Notes: generated by a model from the letters alone, not told the origin. A DNA stretch of 64,000 nt from Trichoplax adhaerens (GCF_000150275.1 NW_002060945.1:8267650-8331649), one strand, 5' to 3'; counted from the stretch's first letter, positions 1-13,979 are shown. A program made the numbers and translations.

Positions 1-3000
1 AGCTAATTCTAAAAGTATTTTAGGCGCATTTTGTTGCAATATTGATAAAATTCTCTTTCTTTGTCTATTTCTTTTATTTCTAGACCACACTACACCAACT
101 AGAACACCCAAAACAACAACAGAAATAATTGCTCCAATGCCACCTGTTACACCACCAATGACTCCTCCAATAACGGCAGCAGCAACACCATCGGCTATAG
201 TAAGGCCGATAGCAGCACCTGCAACACCACCGCCAACAGCTCCAGTGGTAATACCAAAAGTAGTATAAAAGTTTCGCCACGATTTTGTTACGTTAGGTGG
301 CGTAACATCAAGCCTTAAACTAATTTCTCCAAGCGATGAAGTGATATTTAAATCGTATAAACAATCGAAACTGTCATCATTTATTTGTAATAAATTTTCC
401 AAATTCGCTAAGGCAAGAAAAACATCACCATAACGTGCATCTAAAGATATTTTGATATCATCTTGAAATTGTCTAAGTAAGCCATGTTTCTTTTCCCAGA
501 GCGTTAATAAGCGAATAAATCGATCACTGAATAATATACAGATAAGTTCTTTAATATCCTGGTCAGCAACTTTTTCCCGAATTGGAATATCCTCTAATAT
601 CCAGGTCGTCATACCGTTTCTAAAATCGTCGCAGTCCAGAAATATACGCAAAGAATTAGCGATTTGTTTAGTTCTATCATCAATAGTCTTTACGATATCT
701 CCATGAAAATCTGGATTTTTTAAAGTGCTCTTAATACTTATTGTATTATTCTTCAGACTCTTTAAGTAAGAGATCCGAACAGCATCATTTAAGTAAGAAC
801 ATCTGGATATGAAGCGGTATCGATTGGCTATGACCCCCAATAAACTATAGAACCAACTATACATATATGTGTACGATAGATAAAATAAAGCCATCGTTAA
901 TGCATAATCTAATACATCAATTTTAGATTTATTAATATACACATCTTTTAGAAAAGGCTTTTAAAATAAGTGGAGATAACCATAATTGAAACAAAAAATA
1001 GGCAGCGTAGATTAATGATTACTATTTACTTTGGCAAATAATTTAAAAATTATTGGGAAACTTACCAGCTACTGTTTGTTATTATTTTCTTCAAACTGTC
1101 TTCTATGAGTTGAGCAATAATGCAATGTAACGATTTCCATTCGTCTGAAACAAACCCAGCTTTAAGGTGATTTATTACATTGGTACTGGACAACAATATT
1201 AGCTGAGACTCGCGAAAACCAGGCCAAAGTCGTTTTAACTTCTCCTTAATACAATTTTCAACGTCATGTTGGTCTTCACGTGCAATGGTGTCCCATTTAT
1301 TACAAACAAAAATTGCTGATTCCGGAGAAAATAGATGAAATTTTTCTGTATTGAGATTTTGCGCTTCTGTTATAAGTCTTATAAGCTGTGAAATAATGAA
1401 AGATTGAATATTAGATACACTTTTTTATAGCTAATCAGTATAAATCAAATACGGTTATCAATGCTTACTCGATCCTCCTTCATACCCCCAGCGTTGCTGA
1501 CATCGATTACATAAATAATCGAGCATGCATTTGGTAAATATTTCATGACTTGTTCAGTTGCTAAAGAAGTTTCACCAATTCCAGGGCTATCTACTAGTAA
1601 TATGCCATCCTAATGGATTTATAAAAAATCCAATTTAATAATCTCCATGTCGTGATGCACCCCATATTTGATTTTAAAAATAGCTATATTTGATAAAGCT
1701 AAATTACTAAGAATAGGTACTATCGTGAAGCTAATATTAGATGATTGATAAATACTATAATGATAGCTAATATTAGCTAGTTAACTAATTATGGTATAAG
1801 ATATATGTGACTAGAAATATTGTAATTTCGAAGATGCCCAACATCGAAAGGTGCTGAAGGTTAATAGAAGAGTAGTGATATCTTAAGTAGAATAATTTAG
1901 ATTGTAGAAGATAATGATGTTCAATTTGACAGAAAATGTTTTGTTTGACGACTCATGTCTTATTTTAAATTAATCAATTTGTCATAAAAGGATTTAGCGA
2001 AATATATTTAAGAACTGCAGAGATGAGCTCAGTGAGAGAGAAGAGACTTCACTTTGTTTTGAGTTCGGAAGACTTTAGATTTTAGACTAGATTCTTCTAG
2101 TAATCAATCATTGCTCTACTATTCCTAAAACTTTGTAAAAGCCTTTAGAAACACCATTGACTAAAACTGCTATTGTGAGACACTTTTACTACACCCCACT
2201 AATACTAGATGAAACATCAGTTATATACAGTGTTATAAATTTTACTAACGTCGAATAATAATTAATTAGCTAGTTCCATACAATGCGAGTTCAACGATCT
2301 CTCAACTCACTAGAATCAGAAAGTCTTATTCTACTCTATCATATTGGACGAACCTTCAGAAACGGGAAATCCCATTGAATAGTCAGTTTTCCGCTTGCTA
2401 ATTCTAAATCATCAGCGTCATCGCAAGCGATATCCACATCGTCTGCAGAGATTGAGGCTAATAGCATTGGTGTTTCTTCATAAGTCTTATTATCTCTGTT
2501 CGATTGAAAAGAACCTCCACTTTTTGCCCCTCTGTTAGTAGATGTTGACGCTTTCGACATCGATTTCATGGCGTTTTCAATTGTTGCAGCCATATCGGAA
2601 ATATTATCAATGTTTATTTCTTTACCAGATTTTAACTTCTTATCATTCGCATTCCAAGTAAAGAGATTAATGCAACGATTTGTAGAATAGCGTAACTTGC
2701 TTACGCATGTTGTGGTATGTAAATGGCCAACAGGTAACAATGATTCGCCTAAGATCAAATTAATCAGGGTACTTTTTCCTGCACTTACTTCTCCTATAAT
2801 TATAACCAGATAAAATAGTCACTATCATCTTGTCGTTTACATTATATTTTTAATCAGAAGTTTAGTAAATATACATTATGTTACCGCATGCAATATAAAC
2901 ACGAAATCAGTAGATATTAATACCAAAGACCAATGTTTGAAAGCAGAAAAGATTACTATTCGAACGAACCTGCGATTAAAATCGGACATTCTACGCTACG

Positions 3001-3511
3001 CAAACGGCTAATGTACTTATTCATATTTTCTAAATATTGTTCATCATAAATTTCGACAATGTCAACCAATTCTGGCTCTAATCCTTGAAAGATTGATTTG
3101 TTCACTCCTTCTAATAAACTAATTAATTCCTTTTTATTTTCCGCAAATTTTCTGAAGGCGTTTTCAATCCTTTGAGCTGACTGCAGTTATTAAAAAAGCA
3201 AGTTGATAGTAGGTAACGTATGTATCATACACTAATCAGAATAGCCTATTAGTTACAGTACATCGATAATTTTATTCAATTGCATAGACTAGAACGGTTA
3301 AAATAGAACTGACCAAAAAATTGACAGCACTTACGCAGGAGCGATTATAATTTTCAATTGTTTCGTTTCTTCGAAATAAATGTAATCGTTCTTTAAAATT
3401 TTCGATTGTTTTTAATCCACTAGCGTCAATTTTACACCTTTCGCAGAGATTCATGGCAGTTTTGAAGCTTTGTATTTCGTCGATTTCATTTTCTTTTGGG
3501 ATATAATCCAT
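1..3511 (-). CDS. Gene A: mitofusin/dynamin-like large GTPase (3' end outside window)
   Basis: Six exons are visible: 3335-3511, 2970-3180, 2354-2793, 1469-1609, 1066-1385 and 1-856 (running off the window). All introns are GT-AG and all phases join. The ATG at 3511 opens a helical N-terminal segment of about 59 residues. The G domain follows: P-loop GEVSAGKST from residue 130, switch-I-like GHLHTTTC, DSPGIG near residue 283 and NKWD near residue 352. The LP-x-G-x-x-HTT spacing after the P-loop resembles mitofusins and bacterial dynamin-like proteins. Exon 6 encodes long helices, then a Gly/Ala/Val-rich hydrophobic segment with repeated GG pairs, followed by basic residues. This suggests membrane insertion. 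The family hydrolyses GTP to tether, bend or fuse membranes; the specific membrane cannot be read from the sequence. It is closely similar in sequence and exon lengths to gene B, its tandem neighbour. The intron at 1610-2353 is larger than its counterpart in B. About 60-65 C-terminal residues and the stop should lie left of position 1, judging by B. Confidence 0.85.
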
Positions 3512-4146
3512 TTTTAGCTGATATGTCTAGCGGTAAGAACAACGTATCGTCGCAAGATTTCGTTTTATATGAAATTGTACTTCTAATCACTTTAACTGAG
3601 AATATAATAGGTAAAGATTAATAAGACTATCGTGTACTGATTTCAACTAATCACAGTAGTAGTGAGATTTGAAAGGATAATGGAAATATGAATAAAGTAT
3701 TATGTGATATGGAATAGTCTGATTCATATTTATTTCACTTTTCTGCTACAGCCTTTATAAATAATTATGAAAAATGATTTTGATGAAGATATTTTTATGT
3801 TTCTACTCGAAGATATCTGACGTTGATTCTATCTCTTGGCACTCGATGTGTTCATTACTAATTTAGATATTTTCAAAGCATTTAGGCTATAATCGACCTC
3901 ATTAATTACAAAAATTCTGCCATAATGGATAGTACATAAAAGACTGGCAGCATCTACTAATTTGTAGATATATACTACTGTCATGTGAAAGGCCGCATTA
4001 CTTTACCTACTTTATATATGTGTACTGTAAGCTAACGAAAAATTTGATACCGTATTTTATATCTGCCATAATTACATTATATTGCATTAATGTTTTATAA
4101 TGATTGATTTTACCACCTTATAGCTTCTGGATAGAAACACTGCACG
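3512..4146. other. Intergenic stretch between gene A start and the small gene
   Basis: This should hold the upstream region of gene A (minus strand) and of the small plus-strand gene. I see no ORF of note and no clear promoter motif beyond general AT-richness. Confidence 0.4.
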
Positions 4147-4650
4147 ATGGCTGATCTGCTAGCGAATTCACAGTCAACAAGTATGCCAATGTCGAATTTT
4201 TCTAGCGTTGGAAATTTGAATTTTGTTAAAGCTGTGTTCAAAAGCGATCTATTAAATAAAATGGGTGTGTCGGTACAGATTATGGATTAGTTTGATAAGG
4301 ATATATTTTATCTAGCCTTGACAAGGCGTTGCTATTATCTACTTCAATATGATAAAAACTATCGTCTAAGAGCACCGTTCAAATATAAAATACGACCTTA
4401 TAAGGTTGTATAGAACATAAATCGAAAAGCTTCAATCCTTACTGATATTCATTTCACCTGCTACTAAAAGTATGAGATGATATAACCTGAAGATCAATCA
4501 AGATGTTTCAAAGTGGGAATATATCAAGCTGTGTTCTATACTGCTGTGCATTATGAAAACCCATCAAACCAGAATGGCGAAATGCTTTTAATTGAGTTGC
4601 CTGATGATAACAGTTTAACAATATCTCTCGTGACAGCAGGATTTAGGTAG
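4147..4650 (+). CDS. Predicted small two-exon protein of unknown function (about 91 residues)
   Basis: I do not recognise this protein. Exon 1 (4147-4264) starts with an ATG and gives 39 codons rich in Ser, Asn and Met, then one extra base before a GTGTGT donor. Exon 2 (4493-4650) starts after CCTGAAG in matching phase and stays open to TAG at 4648-4650. The joined reading frame has a non-random look: the second exon contains a run of alternating hydrophobic residues (FKVGIYQAVFYTAVHYEN), then a Gly/Glu turn and the strand-like LLIELPDD and LTISLVTAGF. This could be a small beta-rich domain. It lies on the strand opposite genes A and B, between them, with its own ATG. An alternative donor (GTAGAT at 4647) could extend it, but I found no convincing next exon. 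The evidence is only the phase-consistent splice and the amino-acid pattern; no homologue is known to me. Confidence 0.4.
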
Positions 4651-6621
4651 ATACTCCTCCTATAAAGCTATAGTAAATAAAACCTATTGGATAGTTCTAC
4701 TTTTATGTGCATATGTATGCATATATTGTATTTATTCATAAAAAAACTTTTCAATAGATAGGCAATAATTGAATTCAACTTTTCCGTTATTTTTTGTTAA
4801 AAAATAAGACTGTAGACAATCATGTCTGACTCTATCATGGTTGCATTTGTTTCGACGCTATTTAAGGCAGCCATGAACAATCAAACGTCGATTTGTGACC
4901 TTGCTAGCTCTTTAGTAATCATGAACGGGATTTATATACTTTCAACAGACTGACAGGACTTATTTTTCTTCATTGGTGTCCAATTTCAGTACCCGACCAG
5001 TTAGTTATAATATCTTGTTTCAGATTTTAAAATGACCAAAACTACCCGATAGATCGGTTCAAAATCAATTATAGTAAATTCTATTTAACTTTGTTTGATT
5101 TAACAGAGATAAAACAATTAACAGATAATTAACAGCAAGATATATCCGACGTCCCTTGCATTTACTTTCGATGCCGCATATGGCGGTCTTAAGTTAGAAA
5201 ATATTAATAATTCGGCTTATTATTTGTTATTGTACTCTATATTTATAACTTGACGAAGTTTATTCTATTCAAATCTGCGAAATACAGACATATAATCCAA
5301 GCTAATCTAATATTTTCGACCAGGAAAGCAACGTATGCCATATTATCAAAATGAATAGTGTAGATTTGATTGCGTTTATGCTATGGTTTAGTTTATCGCC
5401 AATTTGTAAGAGAACAATAAAATAATATGAGTATACGCATGCACTGCTTTGATGATCAGAATATGAAGCACTTTGAACATCTAACCTGATATTAGTAAGG
5501 CATCTCTCTAGTTATGCTTAAAGCTACCCTTCTACCCTACTATCATAAAAACAAATTTTCGAGTTGATTCCACGTTAATTCCTACCTAGACAACAAACGA
5601 CTGCTATTACTAGTCTCACCTAAAACTAAAGTACGAATAACTGTCAATCATCCTTGTAATAATAACTACAGTCGACAGCAATAACGATTTGCAGTGTCAA
5701 TAATTTATGTAGGCAGAGGCGTAAAGCAATTCAGTGTAACGCTCAGGCAAAGGTATGAAGAGAAGTCCTACATTCCATGAATAGAGTGCTAAATCGTACA
5801 ATGAAACTAAAGTAACTATATGAGTTTAATAGCTATTGTAATTATCTTCTTTATTATATGGATATAAGATTTAGAATTGTAAAACTAAAACACAATCTTA
5901 CAGCTTACACACATCATACTGTAAACATGCATGGGATATCAAGCCTTGCTGGAGCAGCGAGAAATGTACAAATGCTACATTTCAAGTACTAGCTTTTTTT
6001 ATAAACACTAAACAAAAAACCTTTACGATAGTGGAGTAGTCCCAAAATTGGCTTGAAATTATAATTAAATTATAATGATTAAAACTTACACCTCACAGCA
6101 AAATTGCCTTATTGAATAAGCTATAAGTACAGTTATTACCATGCTAATGCATTATTTAGAGGATTAAAATAAGGGAACCTATAGTAATATACATTTTTAT
6201 TGAAATAACAAGGAAACAATAACATAAAAATAAAAATGTATCTATCTACATTTTGACCATTTATTGGGCTTGATACACCATCAAAGACAGGAAATTCATA
6301 TTATATCTTGATCACGAAAATTTATCAGACATTTCTTGTTCTTGGTTAAAAATTTTAAAATTTACGGTAGAACTAATTTCTCGATAAATGTAATTGCAGT
6401 GAAAAAAGTTAACAGTCAGTTATTCTACAAGCCTTTCGTGAGTATTTTTAGTTGCAATATAGAGTATCTTTAACTTAGTGGATGACTTGTAAAACAAGTC
6501 ATATACGTACAAATACAGAAAATTAATTCATAGTATAATGGAAGAATTCAATAAAATGATATTACTTCATAGATACTGTTGCTTCGTATGGGATAATAAA
6601 ATAAAATAAAATACCTGCAGT
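4651..6621. other. Non-coding stretch between the small gene and gene B
   Basis: This is AT-rich sequence with stops in all frames and only very short ORFs. No repeat array or RNA gene was recognised. A short run of three AAAAT units lies just beyond the 3' end of gene B (around 6597-6612). Confidence 0.4.
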
Positions 6622-9600
6622 TTATATACCACAATCATAACTTTTCAGGACATTATTAATTCCATTCCTGAGCTTACTAATAAGCTCAATCTTATCCATG
6701 GCAGCACTCCGCATTGTTGAGTAATCTATTTGATTAGCTTCGTTAAGGAGAACTTCGTTTGCTTTTAGCTGTTTTATAACCTGCATTCGCGTATGCTTAA
6801 TAGATTCTTTAATTGGATTAGTGTAGGCCTTGGCAATCTCTTTAGCTCGATCACCAGTGGCTAATTCTGAAACTACATTGGGTACACTTTGCTGTATAGC
6901 AATCAAAATTTTCCTTCTTTGTCTAGAAATTCCAGTTTTCGACCACATATAACGAGCTAAAACTGCTATAACAACTATAGAAATGACAATACCTATGCCA
7001 CCTGTTACGCCACCAATTACTCCACCAATGACGGCAGCACCAACACCTTCAGCTATAGTAAGCCCGATAGCAGCGCCGGCAGCGCTACCGCCAATAGTTC
7101 CAGTAACAATACCAACACCAGCATAAAAATTCCGCCATGATTTACTTGTTTTAGGTGATGAATTGACGTGTAAGTCTCGTAGATCATTAAGATCAGCATC
7201 AGCTATTTGCAGCGCATTTTCTAAGCCCTCCAATACTTTTAGAATACGGCTATAATGCAAGTTTACTGATTCTCGTATTTTATTATAAAATCGCCTGAGT
7301 AACCCATTGTCTTCTTCCCAAAACGTTAATAAGCTAATAAATCGATCATCAAATAAGTTAGTAATGACCTCTTCGATATCAGTGACTTTTTCCCGAATTG
7401 GAATATCATCTAAATGCCACTTTGTCATACCAACTTCAAATCTATTACTTTTTAGAAACTGAAGCAAAGAAACAGTAATTTCTGCAGTACCATTATCGAT
7501 GATTTTTTCGATATTATCATGAAAATTTTGGTCTCCTATGGTAGACCTAGCTAATGCGATGTTATTTCTTAGATTGCTTAAGTAAGAGCTCCGAATATCA
7601 CCTTCTAAGAAGGAGCAATTAGTCAGCAAGCGGTATCGATTAGCAACAATACCTAATAATGTATGGAGCCAACTGTTTTACGAAAGAAAACATTGAAGGA
7701 AGATGGGTTAAATGTAGTATATTATAATAATTTTAGACGTATTTATAATCTGAGTCATATAGACAATCGACTATCTTACAAAACGAGCTTTTGCATATCT
7801 TACAAATAAGATATTGCAACGGGAGCCATAATGTTAGTTTAGGTAAAAAAAGCGGATTGATAATATAATTAACATAGTAACCTATGAATTAATAGCTAAA
7901 TTTTTTTAATTGTAAACTTACCTGGTATAATCCACAACTTTCTTCTTCAAGCTTTCTTCTATTAAATGAGCGATAAGAGAATGAAGTACTCGTAAATCAT
8001 CCGATACGAATCCGGCTTTAAAATGATTAGCAGCATTTGTACTCGACAATAATATTAATTGAGAATCATGAAAGCCAGGCCAAATTCGTCTTAACTTTTG
8101 TTTAATAGAATTTTCAACAGTATCTCTGTCTGTCTTTGGAATACTATCCCATTTATTACATATAAAAATAGCTGATTCCGGAGTAAATGTCTTAAATTTT
8201 TCTCTTTCCATGTTTTGCTCTTCTATTAAAAGTCTAACAAGCTGTAAGTTATGAAAGACATTATTACTGGATAAATAAGTTCATTAATCAATTGTAAGTA
8301 AAATTCGATCATTAAAGCTTACTCGATCTTCTTGTATGCCGCCAGCATTTTCAGCATTGATGACATAAATAATTGAAGACACCTTTGGTAAATAACATAC
8401 AATTTGTTCAGTGGCCAACGCTGTTTCACCAATTCCTGGGCTATCAACTAAGAAGACACCATCCTAACGATTCAGATACAGAAAGAGTCTTACATTAATA
8501 ATTCTTTATGATACCATTAAAAAACGTTTAGCTTCTACCCCATTTAAATACTTGACGACAGTAACAGATCATTAATAGTATTTAATACATTGTATTTGTT
8601 TGTTTGAGGTTAAAAAACGAACAAAGTTTACTAATTTAAGATGCTTTATCAGACCTTAGGACGAGTAGCTCACAAGGCAACAATAAAAGATATCCAGGTT
8701 CATATACGTTTTAACACACTGCGATACAATTATATGCGTTAAATCCGTTAAATACTAGTTTGTTATCTATATCATAAACCTAATAATGAAAAAGCAGGAT
8801 TATGATCATACAGTAGGCACATTTGCTACTAAAATGCTATATTTGTACGTATTTGTATCTGTGCTGATATAGAAGCATACGGCGTAGCACACGAATATCT
8901 CAAATGCTTTCAAAATAAGAGAAAAATATGATAACATAACCGAATGTATTACCAACATAATCCTAAATTATATATCGTCTCAAACGGATTATGATCCTTA
9001 TCCAGAATTTCTCTATACCAAACCAACCTTTAGAAAATCAAACTCCCAGCAAATTTCAAGCTTCCCGTTTGATAGTTTCAAATCTTCAAAATTATTACAT
9101 TCGACATGCACATCATCAATTGAGGTAGATAGTAAGGCCAATTCCTCATCATTCGTACTATTTCCATCTAGCCCAGCAAAACCTTGACTGCTTCTTAAGC
9201 TGTCCTTGGAGTCTTTTTTTTTCGATGTCAAATGCATAACCTTTTGAATCTCAGTCATCAAATCGGAAGTACCATTGATAGGAGTTTCTTCATGAGGCTC
9301 TAACTTTTTTTCACTTGCATTCCAAATAAAGGATTTTAAGCAGGGATTTGTAGAATAGCGTAATTCACATATACATGTAGTTGTATGTAAGTGACCGACA
9401 GGTAACACAGATTGACCTAAAATTAAATTGATCAGGCTACTCTTTCCAGCGCTGACCTCGCCTAAAATGTGTTTAGATGAACAATTAATTTTATAAACAT
9501 CTTGTAAATGTATGTATTGTAACTTATATCGTGTACATAAACCATTTAAAGTTATTTGAATTTCAATAGTGGATAAATAGTACGCATAGAATATTTGTCA

Positions 9601-10246
9601 AACCTGCGACTAAGATCGGGCATTCCATACAATGTAACTGCTTAATATGCTTATTCATATTATCTAGATATTGTTCGTCGAAAGTTTTAACTATTTCCAC
9701 AAGCTCTGGTTCCAACTCCAGGAAAATAAACTGACTTGCTCTTTGTAATAAGTCGATGATTTGAATTCTTGTTTCCTTAAATTTATCGATAGCACTTTTG
9801 ATCCTTTGCGATGACTACAATAGTTAAAAGAAAATTGAGATGGAACTCTTGAGGCTTTATCTACGCATGAAACATTATGGTTACGTTGAGATAAGTTTGG
9901 TGTATGATTAATTAAATAAATTAAGTAGTATTTCAAACATAATACCACTACATGTAATTCACAACGGACGATCGCGCCACCGGAAGCATCAAAAACTGTT
10001 ATCGAATTTTATTGAGCTAAATTGAAAGGTTTAAAATTGTCATTTTCACCAAAAATTTGCAATATTTACCGCAGAGCGTTGATAATTTTCGATGGTTTCA
10101 TTCCTTCGAAGTAAATCTAGCCGTTCTTTAAAATCTTGCACAGTTTTTAACCCTTTGGTACTGATACCATACTTTTTACATACATTTCTTCCAGCTTTTA
10201 AGCTTTGTATTTCATCGACCTCATTTTGAGTTATTATGTATCCCAT
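6622..10246 (-). CDS. Gene B: mitofusin/dynamin-like large GTPase, complete
   Basis: Six exons: 10070-10246, 9604-9814, 9028-9461, 8323-8463, 7922-8241 and 6622-7672. Every junction is GT-AG, and together they make 778 codons including TAA at 6622-6624. Residues 1-59 are a helical segment (helix, K-Y-G-I-S turn, helix) and 60-129 a helical linker. The G domain has P-loop GEVSAGKSS at 130-138, GHLHTTTC at 152-159, DSPG at 281-284 and NKWD at 350-353. A helical region leads to a glycine-zipper hydrophobic stretch at about 612-671 (repeated GG and GxxxG, then ARYMW) and a basic, helical tail. This layout fits a membrane-anchored fusion/fission GTPase of the mitofusin or bacterial dynamin-like type. 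I infer a role in membrane remodelling, without knowing which membrane. Exons 1, 2, 4 and 5 match gene A exactly in length (177, 211, 141, 320 bp), so A and B are tandem duplicates. I see no frameshift or missing motif. Confidence 0.88.
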
Positions 10247-12829
10247 CCTGGACCAATAAACCTAATAACAGCTGACTTTATTCCAAGTCAAAATACCGTT
10301 TAATTCTGTCACTCGATTACTCCTTCATTGAAAATATAAAGATAAAAAGGATGATTTAATTGTCAACTTTAGGTGTCTTTAACGAATGAGGGGAAATGAA
10401 TGCATGCAAGTTTGATAAATAAAAAGCGTATCATGACTATTATTTTAAATAAGGTTCAGCGTCTAAACGTTAGAATTGGTAAGAGTTTGCGGCACATACA
10501 GACAGCGTGTGTATTGCATACAGTTTTTCAACTATTAGAATAAAGGAGCAACCTTCAAACTTATTTTTTGCTGCTGCAGCTACGATGTGGTGCTAAAATA
10601 AAGTTTACAGCATATCAGATTAACTTTAAACATAAAATTAAATTTCAAGTTATCCTTGAATGACTATTCAATGAATACCTCGATATACGCAAGTCATCAA
10701 TGGTATAATTTTCACTCAAATCACGATGAATTGGGAGCAATAGTATCCACTGCATACAAAAATTAATTGCGAGTATTTCAGTTAATATAGTCGTATTTTG
10801 ACTGATAGACTGATCGAGCATTGATAGCTACTTCGTTAATAAGATGTTTTATTTTATACTTTGTTACTTCAATTTTTCTTCAAATCTGGCAAATAAGCTC
10901 GATGTGATGTCAAGCAGTAATGCTTGTATCTAGAAACCTTTCGAGACTGAGATTTATTCGGCAAATTCAATGCACTCCTACCCTTACGTGTGCAATCACG
11001 TTTATTGCTTGGCAGTAGTGTAAACAATAATATATAAATTATGATTTACTTTTCGAAAGTATTTATTCTACGGTTTAGTATTATCCTAGAAATACGTATA
11101 TTACAACGTTTCTAAATGCCCATGAACAACAACAGAAGGCGGAAGTTGAAAGTCATTTTAAATAAAATAGATTTAAAGGGTAGCATTTGACTGTAGCACG
11201 GGCATCGCAATCAAACTCGTACTATCTGTACATCAATTTCATGATATTCTTGCCAAACATTGAAATATTAAAGTATTTCACCAGACCAACTTCTGCGTAA
11301 TACGTCATCGATCATTTTAACAGCTTAGAGTAATATCAAATCGAAAGTAATACAGTACTATATCTCTCTAAAGACTGTCAATATATCATGTTTAGTTCAC
11401 GATCAAATCACAATTAATGCAATCTTTAAAATTGATAAAGTTCCTCGGCTGCAACCTATGTGATATATTGTAGTAGTAAGTTCATGTCATGTCGGTTAAA
11501 ATTGCTGCTATAAGGATTCATACAGTATTACGATGATCATTATTTATTAGTTATAGAGAGCGTTTTGTTGTCGGTAGTATCGATGGTGATTGCTGGTGAT
11601 GTAGACTAAATTACTCTTAGAGTGTAGTAATAAATCCCTATCCAGAGATGCATTTTACCGTACTACGATGCCGTATCGCTTTTATTCCATTTCCATCTCT
11701 GTACAAGCTCGAGTAGACAATAATTTGGGAAAATAAAATTGTAGTCTCATTTTTTAGGGCGTGACTAATTGCAATAGAAAAAATATTCTTCTATCAGATA
11801 TACAGTATAATGAGCGATAAAACATTTTACAAATTAATGTTCCCCTTCTTAAGGAAAAAAGAAAGCATGATTAAACTTGATGGAGCAATAGCCTTTGACA
11901 TAGTCGTATCTGAATCGTTATTCTATAAATAATTTAATTAAAAGTGGTCAAATTAATCGCACATCAGCAAGGACTACAAGGTGATGCATTGATTGTATTA
12001 TAATTTATTCTTCGAAATTTCTGTCCGCTTAACATTAGCGTGTTATTATGGCAAAGGTCGACCAAACAAAATATTTCAAAATTGAATGCTGAACACGTCT
12101 AATTCTTAATCGATTGTAAGGCTACGTAGTGACCAAACAATTTTTAGTTACGCCTATCATGTCTGTAGAATAAAGGCTGGCCCTATCTGCTCGGTTTCAA
12201 ACAGCTACTAACTTTAGCAGATTGGAGTTGTAATTTTAGAATCATCGCCACTCCATTTTCTAGATTAGAGTACGCGTATAAGTTAGTACTGATAAGTGTT
12301 ATCGTAGTTTAAGGAGGAGGTTAACGATGCATTTGAAATCCGCTTAAGATAAAAGTAATCTGCTTACAGGAAATTTACGGTCGACCATTTCAACAGTACA
12401 GCATGATGAAATCGTTATGATGTAAAAACTCTAAATTGGAGTGTCAAGTTTATTATGCTTTCATGGTAACTATCTCTACTATACAGTACTTCAATATTTA
12501 TTTGTATAATTAAAGATAAGATTATTGAATGCCTTGTTTATTACCAACAAAATACCCTACTACACTTATTTCGATATTCATTAGCCGTTCAATTTCATGG
12601 AATCATGACTATTTATAAGAATTGCAGTAGAAACTTTAACGTATACGTAGTTGTATTGCAATCAGGCTTGACTCTATTTACTCCGCATTCAATAGTTCAT
12701 TATACAGTTATTAAATTACGCACCTGCTCTATTTCTACCGAAACGATGAAGACGTTCAATCAATCAGACTACATTACAAATATATCCATTTCAAGGCTAC
12801 TAGCAAGCAATGCTGCAGAATCTTTCAAA
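10247..12829. other. Gene-poor stretch upstream of gene B
   Basis: Only short, composition-driven ORFs are present. The longest, on the plus strand at 12605-12886, runs into the tandem array that follows and has no recognisable domain. I see no RNA gene or transposon ends. Confidence 0.4.
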
Positions 12830-13700
12830 ATTAGCAACCAATCAACCGCATCAAGTTATCACGACGGATTGATTCTATCTTCATGATGAGATAGTTGGAC
12901 ATGTTTTAACATAGAAGGATGACAGATCCAATCGATTGGATTTAGAAAAAGTAACGACTGCAGTTGAGAATAATTAGTCCAGGGTATCATCAATGCATTA
13001 CTTAACAATATTTAAGTTGTTATAATGAATCAATTGTACCCCTAATGATGAGATAGTTAGGCATGTTTTAACATGACAGTTCAAATGGATTGAATTTGGA
13101 AAAAGCAACGACCGCAATGAAGAGTAATTATCCCAGGCTATCATTCATGCTTCATTCCTAGAACAGTATTCATGCTGTCATACTGGGCCAATGGATCGAT
13201 TCTACCCTGATGATGAGATGTTGGACATGCTTTTAACATTGCAAGAGAAGAGAGTCTCAACGGATTGAATTTGAAAATACAACGACTACAGTAGAGAACA
13301 ATCATTCCAGACTATCATTAATACATCATTCAACAGTAATGAAGTTGTCATGATTGATTGATTCTACCCGGATATTGAGCTCGTAAAAGACGTTTGAACG
13401 AACATAAAAGGATAATAGTCAAAATGGGTTAAAAATAGGAAAAAGGAACAACTGTAATAAAGAGTAATGATTCAGGGTTATCATTAGTGCATCCTTCAGC
13501 AGTCTTCAAGTGGTCATGATTGATCGATTATACCCTACGGATGAGATCATTCAATTTGTTCGCTTGATGATAGAAGGATGTAAGTTCAAATGGTTGAATT
13601 TGAAAAAAAGTAACAGACTGCCATGGCGAATTCCTCCTTCATGGCCAGTTAATATCCATTCAACGATACACTACTGTATATCAACTCAACCATGATAGAC
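12830..13700 (+). repeat. Degenerate tandem array, period about 164 bp, at least five copies
   Basis: A unit recurs that begins with GATGAGATAGTTGGACATG and is preceded by ATTCTACCC-like sequence. Anchors lie at 12885, 13047, 13212, 13371 (GATATTGAG) and 13540, with spacings of 162, 165, 159 and 169 bp. Each unit also keeps a central part like GGATTGAATTTG-AAAA-GCAACGAC and an end like TATCATTAATGCATCATTC. Partial copies flank the array on both sides. Copies differ by many substitutions and small indels, so the array is old. No unit-length ORF is conserved, so I read it as non-coding satellite-like DNA. Confidence 0.8.
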
Positions 13701-13979
13701 TGTGGCAAAATGGCAAAGTCATAACTTACGGTTATTTTATAGAGGTCTGCTAGTATGATGATAAAAAGTTGGAGAAGATCTTGAATAATGATGGTTCTAT
13801 ACAATTGGGGCATCAATTAAAATAGACGGCCTACAAATTTTCACGAATTTCGATGATGAAAAGTGATGTTGAAATAAACAATCCAGCGCTTGCAACGATG
13901 GAATATCGGCAAACCATTTTACAAGTTACGTCATACTGTGAGACCGGTCAACATCGTCGATGTGTTCAAACCCCCTGGT

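Noticed and set aside
80-280. Cys/Tyr/Trp-rich 66-codon ORF, at first sight a cysteine-rich peptide
   Set aside because: It is an out-of-frame shadow of the glycine-zipper segment of gene A exon 6 on the same strand.
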